Part shown: positions 1 to 5,071 of the stretch, in pieces | How the letters are laid out: each line of letters starts with the position of its first letter | How positions within the stretch are numbered: position 1 is the stretch's first letter | DNA from: Nitrospirota bacterium | GTDB taxonomy: Bacteria > Nitrospirota > Thermodesulfovibrionia > Thermodesulfovibrionales > JdFR-85 | DNA: 7,409 nt | Direction of reading: 5' to 3' | Assembly (NCBI GenBank): GCA_015485235.1 | Contig: WFTX01000016.1 | Span: 1-7,409, forward strand | Translations under genes and position numbers: made by a program | Notes under the pieces: generated by a model | Database searches by the model: none | Told to the model about the DNA's origin: nothing | Seen by the model: only the letters and a program-made list of their open reading frames with translations

Positions 1-540
1 AATCAGGAGATAGAAGGGCCTGCCATCTCTTATCCTGTCAAGAAGTTCTTGCAACTTCTGGCGGTCGTTTCTGGAGCGGGTGCTCACCTCCTCAAGTCTG
101 CTCTCTATAAACTCAAAGGCATCTTTAATATTCTCCAGACCTACATTGATCGTCGTCCTGAAAAACGCATCAATACCAACGAGGGAAGATACTGCTATAC
201 TCTTGAGGATACTCCCCATCATACTTTTGTACTCATCAGACAGCGAATTGCGGAGGCTTTCCATAAGGGCAACGAATATATCCGGCTCATTGGCATACCG
301 CCATGCCTCAAAGAAGTGGACTGGATCCCCTTTCTCCACACAAAGGGAGCCTATTGCCTTCAGATAGGAACTCTTCCCGGTGCCCCAGGCACCGTTGATT
401 GAGATGGTCAGTGAACCTTCGCCCTTATCTCTGTTTGCATTGTAGAGTTGTTCTATAGTGTTCCAGATGTAGTCAATCTGGTCCCTGGATAAAGGATCGC
501 CTTTCAGGACGTCCAGATCTATGGGTTTATCAATCAGCAT
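1..540 (-). CDS. KAP-family P-loop ATPase, N-terminal 180 residues (runs off left edge)
   Basis: The reverse strand reads open from the ATG at 540 to the window edge, 180 codons with no stop. An in-frame TAA lies just upstream (550-552), so this ATG is the first possible start; no good Shine-Dalgarno precedes it. Residues 50-58 are a Walker A loop (GAWGTGKSS) after a beta strand (LTISI). The segment FFEAWRYANEPDIFVALM (77-94) matches the conserved strand and helix after Walker A in KAP NTPases (INAWKY-type). Residues 106-127 are moderately hydrophobic; KAP proteins often carry inserted membrane segments, but this one is borderline. The visible part ends RPFYLLI, which in this family runs straight into the Walker B (I)DDLDR, so the catalytic aspartates should lie just outside the window. 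KAP ATPases are typically membrane-linked and several occur in defence or mobile loci; the role here is unknown. The gene is divergent from lexA. Confidence 0.85.
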   Translation of the reverse strand, partial: MLIDKPIDLDVLKGDPLSRDQIDYIWNTIEQLYNANRDKGEGSLTISINGAWGTGKSSYLKAIGSLCVEKGDPVHFFEAWRYANEPDIFVALMESLRNSLSDEYKSMMGSILKSIAVSSLVGIDAFFRTTINVGLENIKDAFEFIESRLEEVSTRSRNDRQKLQELLDRIRDGRPFYLLI

Positions 541-565
541 ATCCCAGGGGTTTTACAATTTTACC

Positions 566-594
566 AGAATAGTGCTGTAAAGTGAAAATCTCAA
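566..594 (-). promoter_or_regulatory. Possible promoter of the KAP ATPase gene
   Basis: On the reverse strand TTGAGA (594-589, 5/6 match to TTGACA) is followed after 17 bp by TATTCT (571-566, 4/6 match to TATAAT). Transcription would start near 559, about 19 nt before the ATG. It sits about 20 bp from the lexA operator, so LexA could influence it. Assigned from spacing and consensus only. Confidence 0.3.
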
Positions 595-607
595 GGAGGA
601 GAGAGAC

Positions 608-635
608 TTGACATAATACTATACATTTGTATAGT
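608..635 (+). promoter_or_regulatory. lexA promoter (-35/-10)
   Basis: A perfect -35 TTGACA (608-613) is followed after 16 bp by TATAGT (630-635, 5/6 match to TATAAT). Initiation is expected around 641-643, immediately before the lexA ATG at 644. Most of the promoter is covered by the inverted repeat at 613-640, so a repressor bound there would block RNA polymerase. Confidence 0.65.
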
Positions 636-640
636 ATTAT
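613..640. promoter_or_regulatory. Putative LexA operator: 13-bp perfect inverted repeat with 2-bp centre
   Basis: Two perfectly complementary 13-bp arms (613-625 and 628-640) flank a TT centre; the core reads ACTATACA-TT-TGTATAGT. It covers the promoter spacer and -10 box three bases upstream of lexA. LexA is a dimeric winged-HTH repressor that normally represses its own gene through such a palindrome. The sequence does not match the E. coli (CTGT-N8-ACAG) or Bacillus (GAAC-N4-GTTC) SOS boxes, so it would be a lineage-specific site. LexA binding is inferred from position and symmetry. Confidence 0.75.
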
Positions 641-643
641 TGC

Positions 644-1243
644 ATGGCTCTTACCAGGCGGCAGAGAGAGGTCCTGGAGTTTATCCGGGATTGGATACTG
701 AGGAGAGGGGGCTCCCCCACTGTCCGTGAGGTGGCGGAGCACTTCGGGTTCAGGAGCCCCCTCTCGGCAAAACTCCATATTGATGCCCTTGTCCGCAAGG
801 GATATCTGAAAAAGAGGCCCTTCCTTTCAAGGGGTCTGGAGATACCCGGCCTGCTACCCGGAGAGTCTCTCCGTCTCCCCGTGGTGGGTACAATAAGGGC
901 AGGCAGTCCCATACTTGCCACAGAAAACATAGAGGAGTATATCAGTGTAAGCAGGGAACTCTTTCCCCTGGCAGAGGGCTTTGGCCTTCGGGTGGTAGGT
1001 GAAAGCATGAAAGGGGCAGGCATAATGGAGGGTGACATCGTGATTGTGCGTCCAGAGGTTGAGGCCAGTGATGGCGATATAGTGGTGGCCCTTGTTGGTG
1101 AGGAGGCAACGGTAAAGAGGCTTTTTCTGAAAGACGATATGGTGGTCCTCAAGCCCGAACATCCTGATATGGCCCCGCTCAGACTGCCACCATCAGAGGT
1201 GAAAATCATTGGCAGGGTTGTGGGACTCATAAGGAGGTTCTGA
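644..1243 (+). CDS. lexA: LexA repressor, SOS-response regulator with self-cleaving S24 peptidase domain
   Basis: This 199-residue protein has the usual LexA length and layout. The N-terminal winged HTH begins with the family signature MALTRRQREVLEFI (1-14), with recognition-helix region about 27-48 (TVREVAEHFGF...). The C-terminal S24 domain has the Ala86-Gly87 cleavage site (IRAGSP), catalytic Ser121 in GESMKGAGI and Lys158 in ATVKRL, so RecA-stimulated autocleavage should be intact. LexA represses DNA-repair and mutagenesis genes until activated RecA filaments trigger self-cleavage. The ATG at 644 is well supported because the family starts M-x-LT-x-RQ. No Shine-Dalgarno lies in the 14 bases before it; the nearest AAGGAGG (593-599) is upstream of the promoter, so the transcript may be leaderless. 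The promoter is overlapped by a perfect palindrome, implying autorepression. A DUF6504-like gene follows after one base. Confidence 0.97.
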   Translation: MALTRRQREVLEFIRDWILRRGGSPTVREVAEHFGFRSPLSAKLHIDALVRKGYLKKRPFLSRGLEIPGLLPGESLRLPVVGTIRAGSPILATENIEEYISVSRELFPLAEGFGLRVVGESMKGAGIMEGDIVIVRPEVEASDGDIVVALVGEEATVKRLFLKDDMVVLKPEHPDMAPLRLPPSEVKIIGRVVGLIRRF

Positions 1244-1244
1244 G

Positions 1245-1487
1245 ATGGTGGAGATAGACGAGCCTGTGGCAGTGGTGGCTTCCTTCCATGGAGGCAGGAT
1301 AAGGCCGATGAGTTTCAGGTGGAAGGGAAGGCTTATCCGCATCCGGCGGATCACCTACGAATGGACCAAACGGGACGGACTGAGAGTGCTCTACTTCTTC
1401 TCGGTAAGCGACGGGAAAACCCTGTATAACCTCTCATATGAGACGGATACCCTCTCGTGGCACCTTCAGGCTGTTGAGACGGAGTAA
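1245..1487 (+). CDS. Small DUF6504-like protein cotranscribed with lexA
   Basis: This 80-residue soluble basic protein is rich in aromatic and Arg residues and starts one base after the lexA stop. An excellent AAGGAGG (1231-1237) lies inside the last lexA codons, seven bases before the ATG, so translation is probably coupled. The pattern RPMSFRWKGRLIRIRRI (residues 20-36), a central W (about 40), then a beta-strand-like stretch LRVLYFFSVSDGKTLYNLSYE and a final W-x-L resembles DUF6504, a small domain I recall from other bacteria, sometimes near Y-family polymerase genes. There are no catalytic-looking residues, membrane segments or signal peptide. Its place in the lexA operon implies induction by DNA damage. 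A role as accessory to translesion synthesis is inference from context; the family match is from memory of its pattern and not searched. Confidence 0.75.
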   Translation: MVEIDEPVAVVASFHGGRIRPMSFRWKGRLIRIRRITYEWTKRDGLRVLYFFSVSDGKTLYNLSYETDTLSWHLQAVETE

Positions 1488-1684
1488 GTGATTTGATATT
1501 TACAATTTTAGGTTCTGATGCTGCCTGAATTTATTTAAAGAACTGAAGGAGGAAGTCCGATTAGATTTTAAGTAATTAGCAGGGTGGGAACAGCATATGT
1601 CAACCCTCAAGTTAGTTACAAAGAGTGACAGGGTATAGTGTTTGACTACAGGAACAAAAAGGTGTTTTATAAAGGAGGGACTGA
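1488..1684 (+). promoter_or_regulatory. 197-bp gap with a possible promoter for the membrane protein-dinB pair
   Basis: This AT-rich gap separates the lexA operon from the next gene. TTGACT (1642-1647) followed after 17 bp by TTTTAT (1665-1670) is a candidate promoter, although the -10 is poor (4/6). A GTATAGT heptamer (1633-1639), identical to the right half of the lexA operator core, lies just upstream without a matching left half. A strong Shine-Dalgarno (AGGAGGG, 1673-1679) follows. A stem AGGGT/ACCCT (1581-1607 region) with a long loop is too weak to call. I see no terminator after 1487 and no recognisable RNA gene. Confidence 0.3.
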
Positions 1685-2332
1685 ATGATGGAAGCCATAC
1701 CTGATTTCAAGACCTTTGGCAGGAATGGTTACCGCAGCAAACTCCGTCAGCGGGGAAGCACTGTAACACTCTCTCAGAGAACCTATCTGGCTTCTATTGC
1801 GCTTGGTATTTTTGGTGCGATAGCAGGATTTTTCTTCATAGTGCCGATGATCATGAAGGCAGATTATACCATCACCTTCGGAAGGGCAGCAGGCATACTG
1901 TTTTTCATATTACTGGAAGTGGGCGCCCTGCTTTATGCCCTTTACAGGGAAGAGGTGTTCTTTGACTTTGAGGGAAAATACTACCGGTTCAGGAAGGGGT
2001 TTTTCTGGAACATCAAAGAGGTAAAGGGATTCTTTAACGATATCGTGGCAGTCACGGTAAGGGAGGCAAGCCATTCCACAGACAGGCATCACAGATACAG
2101 GACATACAGCATAGGGATCCAGTGCAGAAAGGAAGGCCCCACATTCGACATCTGGCAGACCCTTGACAGAGAAAAAGCCCGGTACATTTCAGACACCCTT
2201 GCCAGTGCCTTTGACGCAAAGGTAATCTGGGAGACTGACCCTGTAGAGAAAGCAATAAGAAGGATAGCCGGGAGGAAGAACAAAAGGGAGATAAGCCGGG
2301 GGCAGGAGAATGCTTCAGAAGGTTATTACTGA
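1685..2332 (+). CDS. Two-helix membrane protein with cytosolic C-terminal domain, unknown function
   Basis: The 215-residue protein has no family I can name. A basic N-terminus is followed by two hydrophobic helices, about 33-57 (YLASIALGIFGAIAGFFFIV) and 67-87 (RAAGILFFILLEVGALLYALY). The remaining ~125 residues are soluble, with beta-type strands (VFFDFEGKYYRFRKGFFWNIKE, then IVAVTVREA, YSIGIQCR) and a helix (DREKARYISDTLASAF). This two-helix plus strand-rich arrangement recalls bacterial PH-like membrane proteins, but the likeness is only architectural. The tail (about 185-215) is charged and probably disordered. A strong AGGAGGG (1673-1679) precedes the ATG at 1685, and a second in-frame ATG at 1688 has equally good spacing. 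The 3' end overlaps dinB by 23 bp, so the two are cotranscribed and probably translationally coupled. Confidence 0.85.
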   Translation: MMEAIPDFKTFGRNGYRSKLRQRGSTVTLSQRTYLASIALGIFGAIAGFFFIVPMIMKADYTITFGRAAGILFFILLEVGALLYALYREEVFFDFEGKYYRFRKGFFWNIKEVKGFFNDIVAVTVREASHSTDRHHRYRTYSIGIQCRKEGPTFDIWQTLDREKARYISDTLASAFDAKVIWETDPVEKAIRRIAGRKNKREISRGQENASEGYY

Positions 2333-3548
2333 AAAAAGAATAATACTCCTTGTTGACATGGATGCCTTTTTTGCCTCGGTGGAGCAACAGGTAAACCCCG
2401 CCCTCCGGGGAAAGCCCGTTGCAGTCACAGGGGGAGGCACGAGGACGGTGGTGACAACATCATCCTATGAGGCAAGGAAGTTCGGTGTAAAGACGGGGAT
2501 GAACACCTACGAGGCCCTCCAGGCATGCCCGCACCTGATAATTGTGAAGGGAGACCATGCCAGGTACACCCATACCTGTGCTGAACTCAAAAAGATATAC
2601 CAGCAGTTCACACCCCTTGTGGAGATATACTCGGTGGATGAGGCATTTCTCGATGTGACCACCACAGAGCATCTCTTTGGCGGTGCCGTTGAGATAGGAA
2701 AGAGGATAAAGACAGAGATAAAGAGGCAGTTCGGTATAAGTGCCTCTGTGGGGATAGGCCCCAACAAACTGATAGCCAAACTGGCTGCTGATATCTCAAA
2801 GCCCGACGGGCTCCGGTGGATAAAAGAGGAGGAGGTCCCGGAGGTACTTGAGGATCTTCCTGTGGAGGCACTCTGGGGGATAGGAAAGAGGATTGCCAGG
2901 AGGCTTGAAGCACTGGGCATAAAGACCTGTGGAGAATTAGGCAGGGCACCTGTCGGGGTCCTGAGGAGTCACTTCGGGATCATGGGAGAGCACCTGAAGA
3001 TGATGGGAGAGGGAATCCATAACGGAGAGGTGACGGGTGATGAGGGAGACGGGGAGGTGAAGTCAGTGGGACACAGCATGACCTTCCCTGTAGATCTATG
3101 GAAGAGGCCTGAGATCTCCCGGGAACTGCTCAGGCTCTCGGAGATGGTAGGCGCAAGAACGCGCCGGTACGAACTCCGTGGGAGGGTGGTCTCCCTCACC
3201 GTAAGATACAGGAGCTTCGAGACCTTCACCCGGAGGAGACGGCTTGAGTGCTCCACGAATGATACCAGAAGGATCTACCGGGCAGCCCTCTCAATCCTCG
3301 ATGGTATCAGGCTCCGGGAGCCGGTGAGGCTTCTCGGGGTTACACTTTCAGAACTTGAGAATATAAGAGGCCAGAGGCCACTCTTTCACGAGGAACAGAG
3401 AAGGGAAGACCTCCTCCGGAGCATGGACGATCTGAACCAGAGGTTTGGGACCCTTACAGTGACATGGGGGGCATGCATCAACCCGCTCAGACACCCCGGG
3501 GTGATCTCCCCGGCCTGGCGGCCCTCTGGGATAAGGAAAAGTCTTTGA
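2310..3548 (+). CDS. dinB: DNA polymerase IV, Y-family translesion polymerase
   Basis: This 412-residue enzyme copies past DNA lesions and misaligned primers in the cytoplasm. The palm shows both metal-binding motifs: D16-M17-D18 in LVDMDAFFASVE, with F21 at the steric-gate position, and D110-E111 in YSVDEAFLDV. The finger motif YEARKFGVKTGM (53-64) and palm stretch SVGIGPNKLIAKLAAD are intact. The thumb helix-hairpin-helix is LWGIGKRIARRLEALGI (188-204) and the little finger spans about 243-350. QRPLF (355-359) fits the sliding-clamp-binding consensus. A further ~50 residues (LLRSMDDLNQRFG...SPAWRPSG) resemble the DUF4113-type tail of UmuC-like proteins and extend beyond the usual Pol IV end. 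The ATG at 2310 is the first start after an in-frame TAA (2292-2294); AGGAG (2304-2308) is very close to it, so initiation may rely on coupling with the overlapping upstream gene. The nearby lexA suggests SOS control. Confidence 0.96.
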   Translation: MLQKVITEKRIILLVDMDAFFASVEQQVNPALRGKPVAVTGGGTRTVVTTSSYEARKFGVKTGMNTYEALQACPHLIIVKGDHARYTHTCAELKKIYQQFTPLVEIYSVDEAFLDVTTTEHLFGGAVEIGKRIKTEIKRQFGISASVGIGPNKLIAKLAADISKPDGLRWIKEEEVPEVLEDLPVEALWGIGKRIARRLEALGIKTCGELGRAPVGVLRSHFGIMGEHLKMMGEGIHNGEVTGDEGDGEVKSVGHSMTFPVDLWKRPEISRELLRLSEMVGARTRRYELRGRVVSLTVRYRSFETFTRRRRLECSTNDTRRIYRAALSILDGIRLREPVRLLGVTLSELENIRGQRPLFHEEQRREDLLRSMDDLNQRFGTLTVTWGACINPLRHPGVISPAWRPSGIRKSL

Positions 3549-4784
3549 TTACCGTCCCCATGACCGGATAAAGGAATCATACTCCATTCCGAAGACACTG
3601 AAGAAGGCATTCCTGAAATTTTCTCCTTCACCCACCCTCTCGAGGAGGTCCTTGAGATAGTAGAGACCGTAACGGTCTATCAGGTGGCGGACGGCTGAGT
3701 AGCTCTCAAGATAGGCCACGGAGATCTGCTCACGGGAAAGGCCGGTGAAGGATGCCTCAAGTCTCTGTAACGGTATCACCTGTCCTGTCTGAACAGGATA
3801 GTCCCTTGAGAAATATTCGGCAAGTCCCTCGTTAAGCCATAGTGGCACTCTCCCGTCCGTCAGGGTGAATACAAGGGCGTGGGCATACTCGTGATAGAGC
3901 ACCCTCCTGAGGAGTTCCGGCCTCTCTTCTGCATTTTTTACAGGAATCCTGATCTTACCATCGTAGGCCCCGCCTGCCCACTCGGGCACCTGGGTGACGT
4001 CCCGGAACTCCTTTGAGGTGTAAAGTATTACATTCATGGGAGTATCCGGAAACAGGTTTAGTTCCCTGCCTATATCACGATAGGCATCCTCCAGTATCCC
4101 CAGGACATTCCTGCTTATCCCGCCGTGGCGGTAGCCGTCAAAGTGGAGGATGAAATGACCGGACTCCTCTTCCTGATATCCTTCCTGCTGCCTGATTTCA
4201 CGGGAGACCCTGTTGAGAAGGGCAGTCAGTTCTTCGTCCTTCTTCAGGGTGAGGGCCTCTTCAGCATACTCCCTGCTTTCCTGAAGCCGGTTCAGGTTGT
4301 AACAGGAGAAGGCAAGGAGTTTGAGCACCACGAAATCAGCAATGCCGGCTCCTTTAAGAACCTCCAGTGTATCAACAGCCTCCTCATATCTCCCAAGCCG
4401 GTAGAGGCTGACCCCTGCCCCCAGCGCTGCACGCCGGTCTACTGGATCAAGGGAGAGAAAGATGGGAAGTGCATCCCGGGCCTTTCCCTCTTTGAGGAGA
4501 AGAAAGGCCCTTTTCAGTTCCCCATCCTCTTCAGAAGGGACTTTCTCCTCCTTCGGGACTGAGCCCCCTGCCTCTTCACTGAGGTGTGAATCCTGGAGGT
4601 CTTCAGAGGAGCCAGCCCGGATATCAGGGGTCACAACCTCTTCATCCCCTGGGATGCCTTCCTCCCCCACCCCCACTGTTTTCTGGTAATACAGATACCC
4701 GCTGAGGAGGAGAAAGATCATAAAGAGGATGAGGGTAAGGGGTCTCAATATCCTGTCCTCCGGTCCTCTGCTTTCATAGGGCAT
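3549..4784 (-). CDS. Membrane-anchored TPR protein with peptidase-MA-like zinc metalloprotease domain
   Basis: This 411-residue protein has an N-terminal membrane anchor (about 14-32, LRPLTLILFMIFLLLSGYLYY) after a charged start, with no lipobox or obvious signal cleavage site. An acidic, Ser/Glu-rich linker follows (about 38-88). Residues 89-185 form TPR-like helix pairs (for example VSLYRLGRYEEAVDTLEVL). The C-terminal half (about 207-411) carries the gluzincin motif HEYAH (298-302) and WLNEGLAEYFS (316-326), where Glu319 would be the third zinc ligand and Glu299 the catalytic base. This matches peptidase-MA-like (Peptidase_MA_2) domains. The catalytic domain is probably outside the cytoplasmic membrane; its substrate is unknown. 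GAGGGG lies eight bases before the ATG. The gene converges with dinB, with adjacent stop codons, and is divergent from rel. Confidence 0.9.
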   Translation of the reverse strand: MPYESRGPEDRILRPLTLILFMIFLLLSGYLYYQKTVGVGEEGIPGDEEVVTPDIRAGSSEDLQDSHLSEEAGGSVPKEEKVPSEEDGELKRAFLLLKEGKARDALPIFLSLDPVDRRAALGAGVSLYRLGRYEEAVDTLEVLKGAGIADFVVLKLLAFSCYNLNRLQESREYAEEALTLKKDEELTALLNRVSREIRQQEGYQEEESGHFILHFDGYRHGGISRNVLGILEDAYRDIGRELNLFPDTPMNVILYTSKEFRDVTQVPEWAGGAYDGKIRIPVKNAEERPELLRRVLYHEYAHALVFTLTDGRVPLWLNEGLAEYFSRDYPVQTGQVIPLQRLEASFTGLSREQISVAYLESYSAVRHLIDRYGLYYLKDLLERVGEGENFRNAFFSVFGMEYDSFIRSWGR

Positions 4785-4843
4785 TATATCATCCCCTCTC
4801 AGATCTCCGCTAATACGTCAGCATTGGATCATTAAAGACCGTA

Positions 4844-4859
4844 ATTGGTGTATTGGTGT
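4844..4859. repeat. Tandem 8-bp repeat ATTGGTGT, two perfect copies
   Basis: ATTGGTGT occurs at 4844-4851 and 4852-4859, followed by a degenerate ATTTGTTATTGG. It opens the run of short repeat blocks that fills the gap upstream of rel. Confidence 0.7.
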
Positions 4860-4880
4860 ATTTGTTATTGGACAAAGACT

Positions 4881-4922
4881 GTCATTAGGTCATTGGTCAT
4901 AGGTCATTAGTTATTGGTCATT
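4881..4922. repeat. GTCATTAG/GTCATTG short tandem repeat
   Basis: Units GTCATTAG, GTCATTG, GTCATAG, GTCATTAG, TTATTG and GTCATT follow one another without gaps. The unit is 7-8 bp and degenerate. No stem-loop or coding role is apparent. Confidence 0.8.
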
Positions 4923-4938
4923 CTTGATTTCCCGCTTT

Positions 4939-4990
4939 AACGCTTCTACGATTCCACGCAACAAACGCAATCAACGCTATAAACGCGGAA
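4939..4990. repeat. AACGC repeat with 9-bp period
   Basis: CACGCAACA, AACGCAATC, AACGCTATA and AACGCGGAA lie end to end from 4955 to 4990, an exact 9-bp period with a fixed ACGC core and variable tails. A further AACGC is at 4939-4943. The fixed-core, variable-tail pattern recalls iterons but the units are too short to call an origin. Confidence 0.7.
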
Positions 4991-5008
4991 CTCTGAACTC
5001 AGAACTTA
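4988..5008. repeat. Tandem 7-bp repeat GAACTCT/GAACTCA/GAACTTA
   Basis: Three heptamers, GAACTCT, GAACTCA and GAACTTA, are contiguous at 4988-5008. The first overlaps by three bases the end of the 9-bp-period block. Confidence 0.7.
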
Positions 5009-5033
5009 TCAACCTTCAGGTTTACCCCTCCTT

Positions 5034-5065
5034 TTGTCGTAAAAACAGGGGTTTTGGGTTATAAT
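5034..5065 (+). promoter_or_regulatory. rel promoter: perfect -10 six bases before the ATG
   Basis: A perfect TATAAT lies at 5060-5065 and the rel ATG begins at 5072, so transcription would start at or next to the start codon. The best -35 candidate is TTGTCG (5034-5039, 4/6), but the 20-bp spacing is long. A small inverted repeat (AAAAC-AGGG-GTTTT, 5042-5055) sits between the two boxes and could be an operator. The -10 is convincing and the -35 is not. Confidence 0.55.
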
Positions 5066-5071
5066 ATTTCT

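Noticed and set aside
49..402. Open reading frame of 117 codons on the + strand at the left end
   Set aside because: It lies antisense to the KAP ATPase, whose Walker A and downstream motifs are clear; the + strand product has no recognisable motif.
593..616. AAGGAGG followed by TTG-ACA-TAA, a possible minimal leader ORF before lexA
   Set aside because: It overlaps the -35 box and would require an upstream promoter; the motif is more simply a purine-rich stretch next to the promoter.
637..1230. Long reverse open frame opposite lexA (197 codons)
   Set aside because: Shadow of lexA: Ser/Thr/Pro-rich low-complexity product, while lexA has every family residue.
1525..1575. Short in-frame stretch LNLFKELKEEVRLDFK after the DUF6504-like gene
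   Set aside because: It looks protein-like, but a TGA is just upstream at 1516-1518, and there is no start codon or ribosome-binding site. At most a gene remnant, too short to support.
3496..3513. Stem CCGGGG/CCCCGG with a 6-base loop near the end of dinB
   Set aside because: No T-run follows on either strand and it lies within coding sequence, so it is not an intrinsic terminator.
4939..4990. 9-bp-period AACGC repeats as replication-origin iterons
   Set aside because: Only a 4-5 base core is conserved and there is no DnaA box, initiator gene or AT-rich unwinding element.
4844..5008. CRISPR array in the rel upstream gap
   Set aside because: Repeat units are 7-9 bp and contiguous or nearly so, with no ~30-bp repeats, unique spacers or cas genes.
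5046..5055. Decamer CAGGGGTTTT shared with 545-554 upstream of the KAP gene
   Set aside because: The two copies sit in different orientations relative to their genes and the flanks do not match; probably chance.
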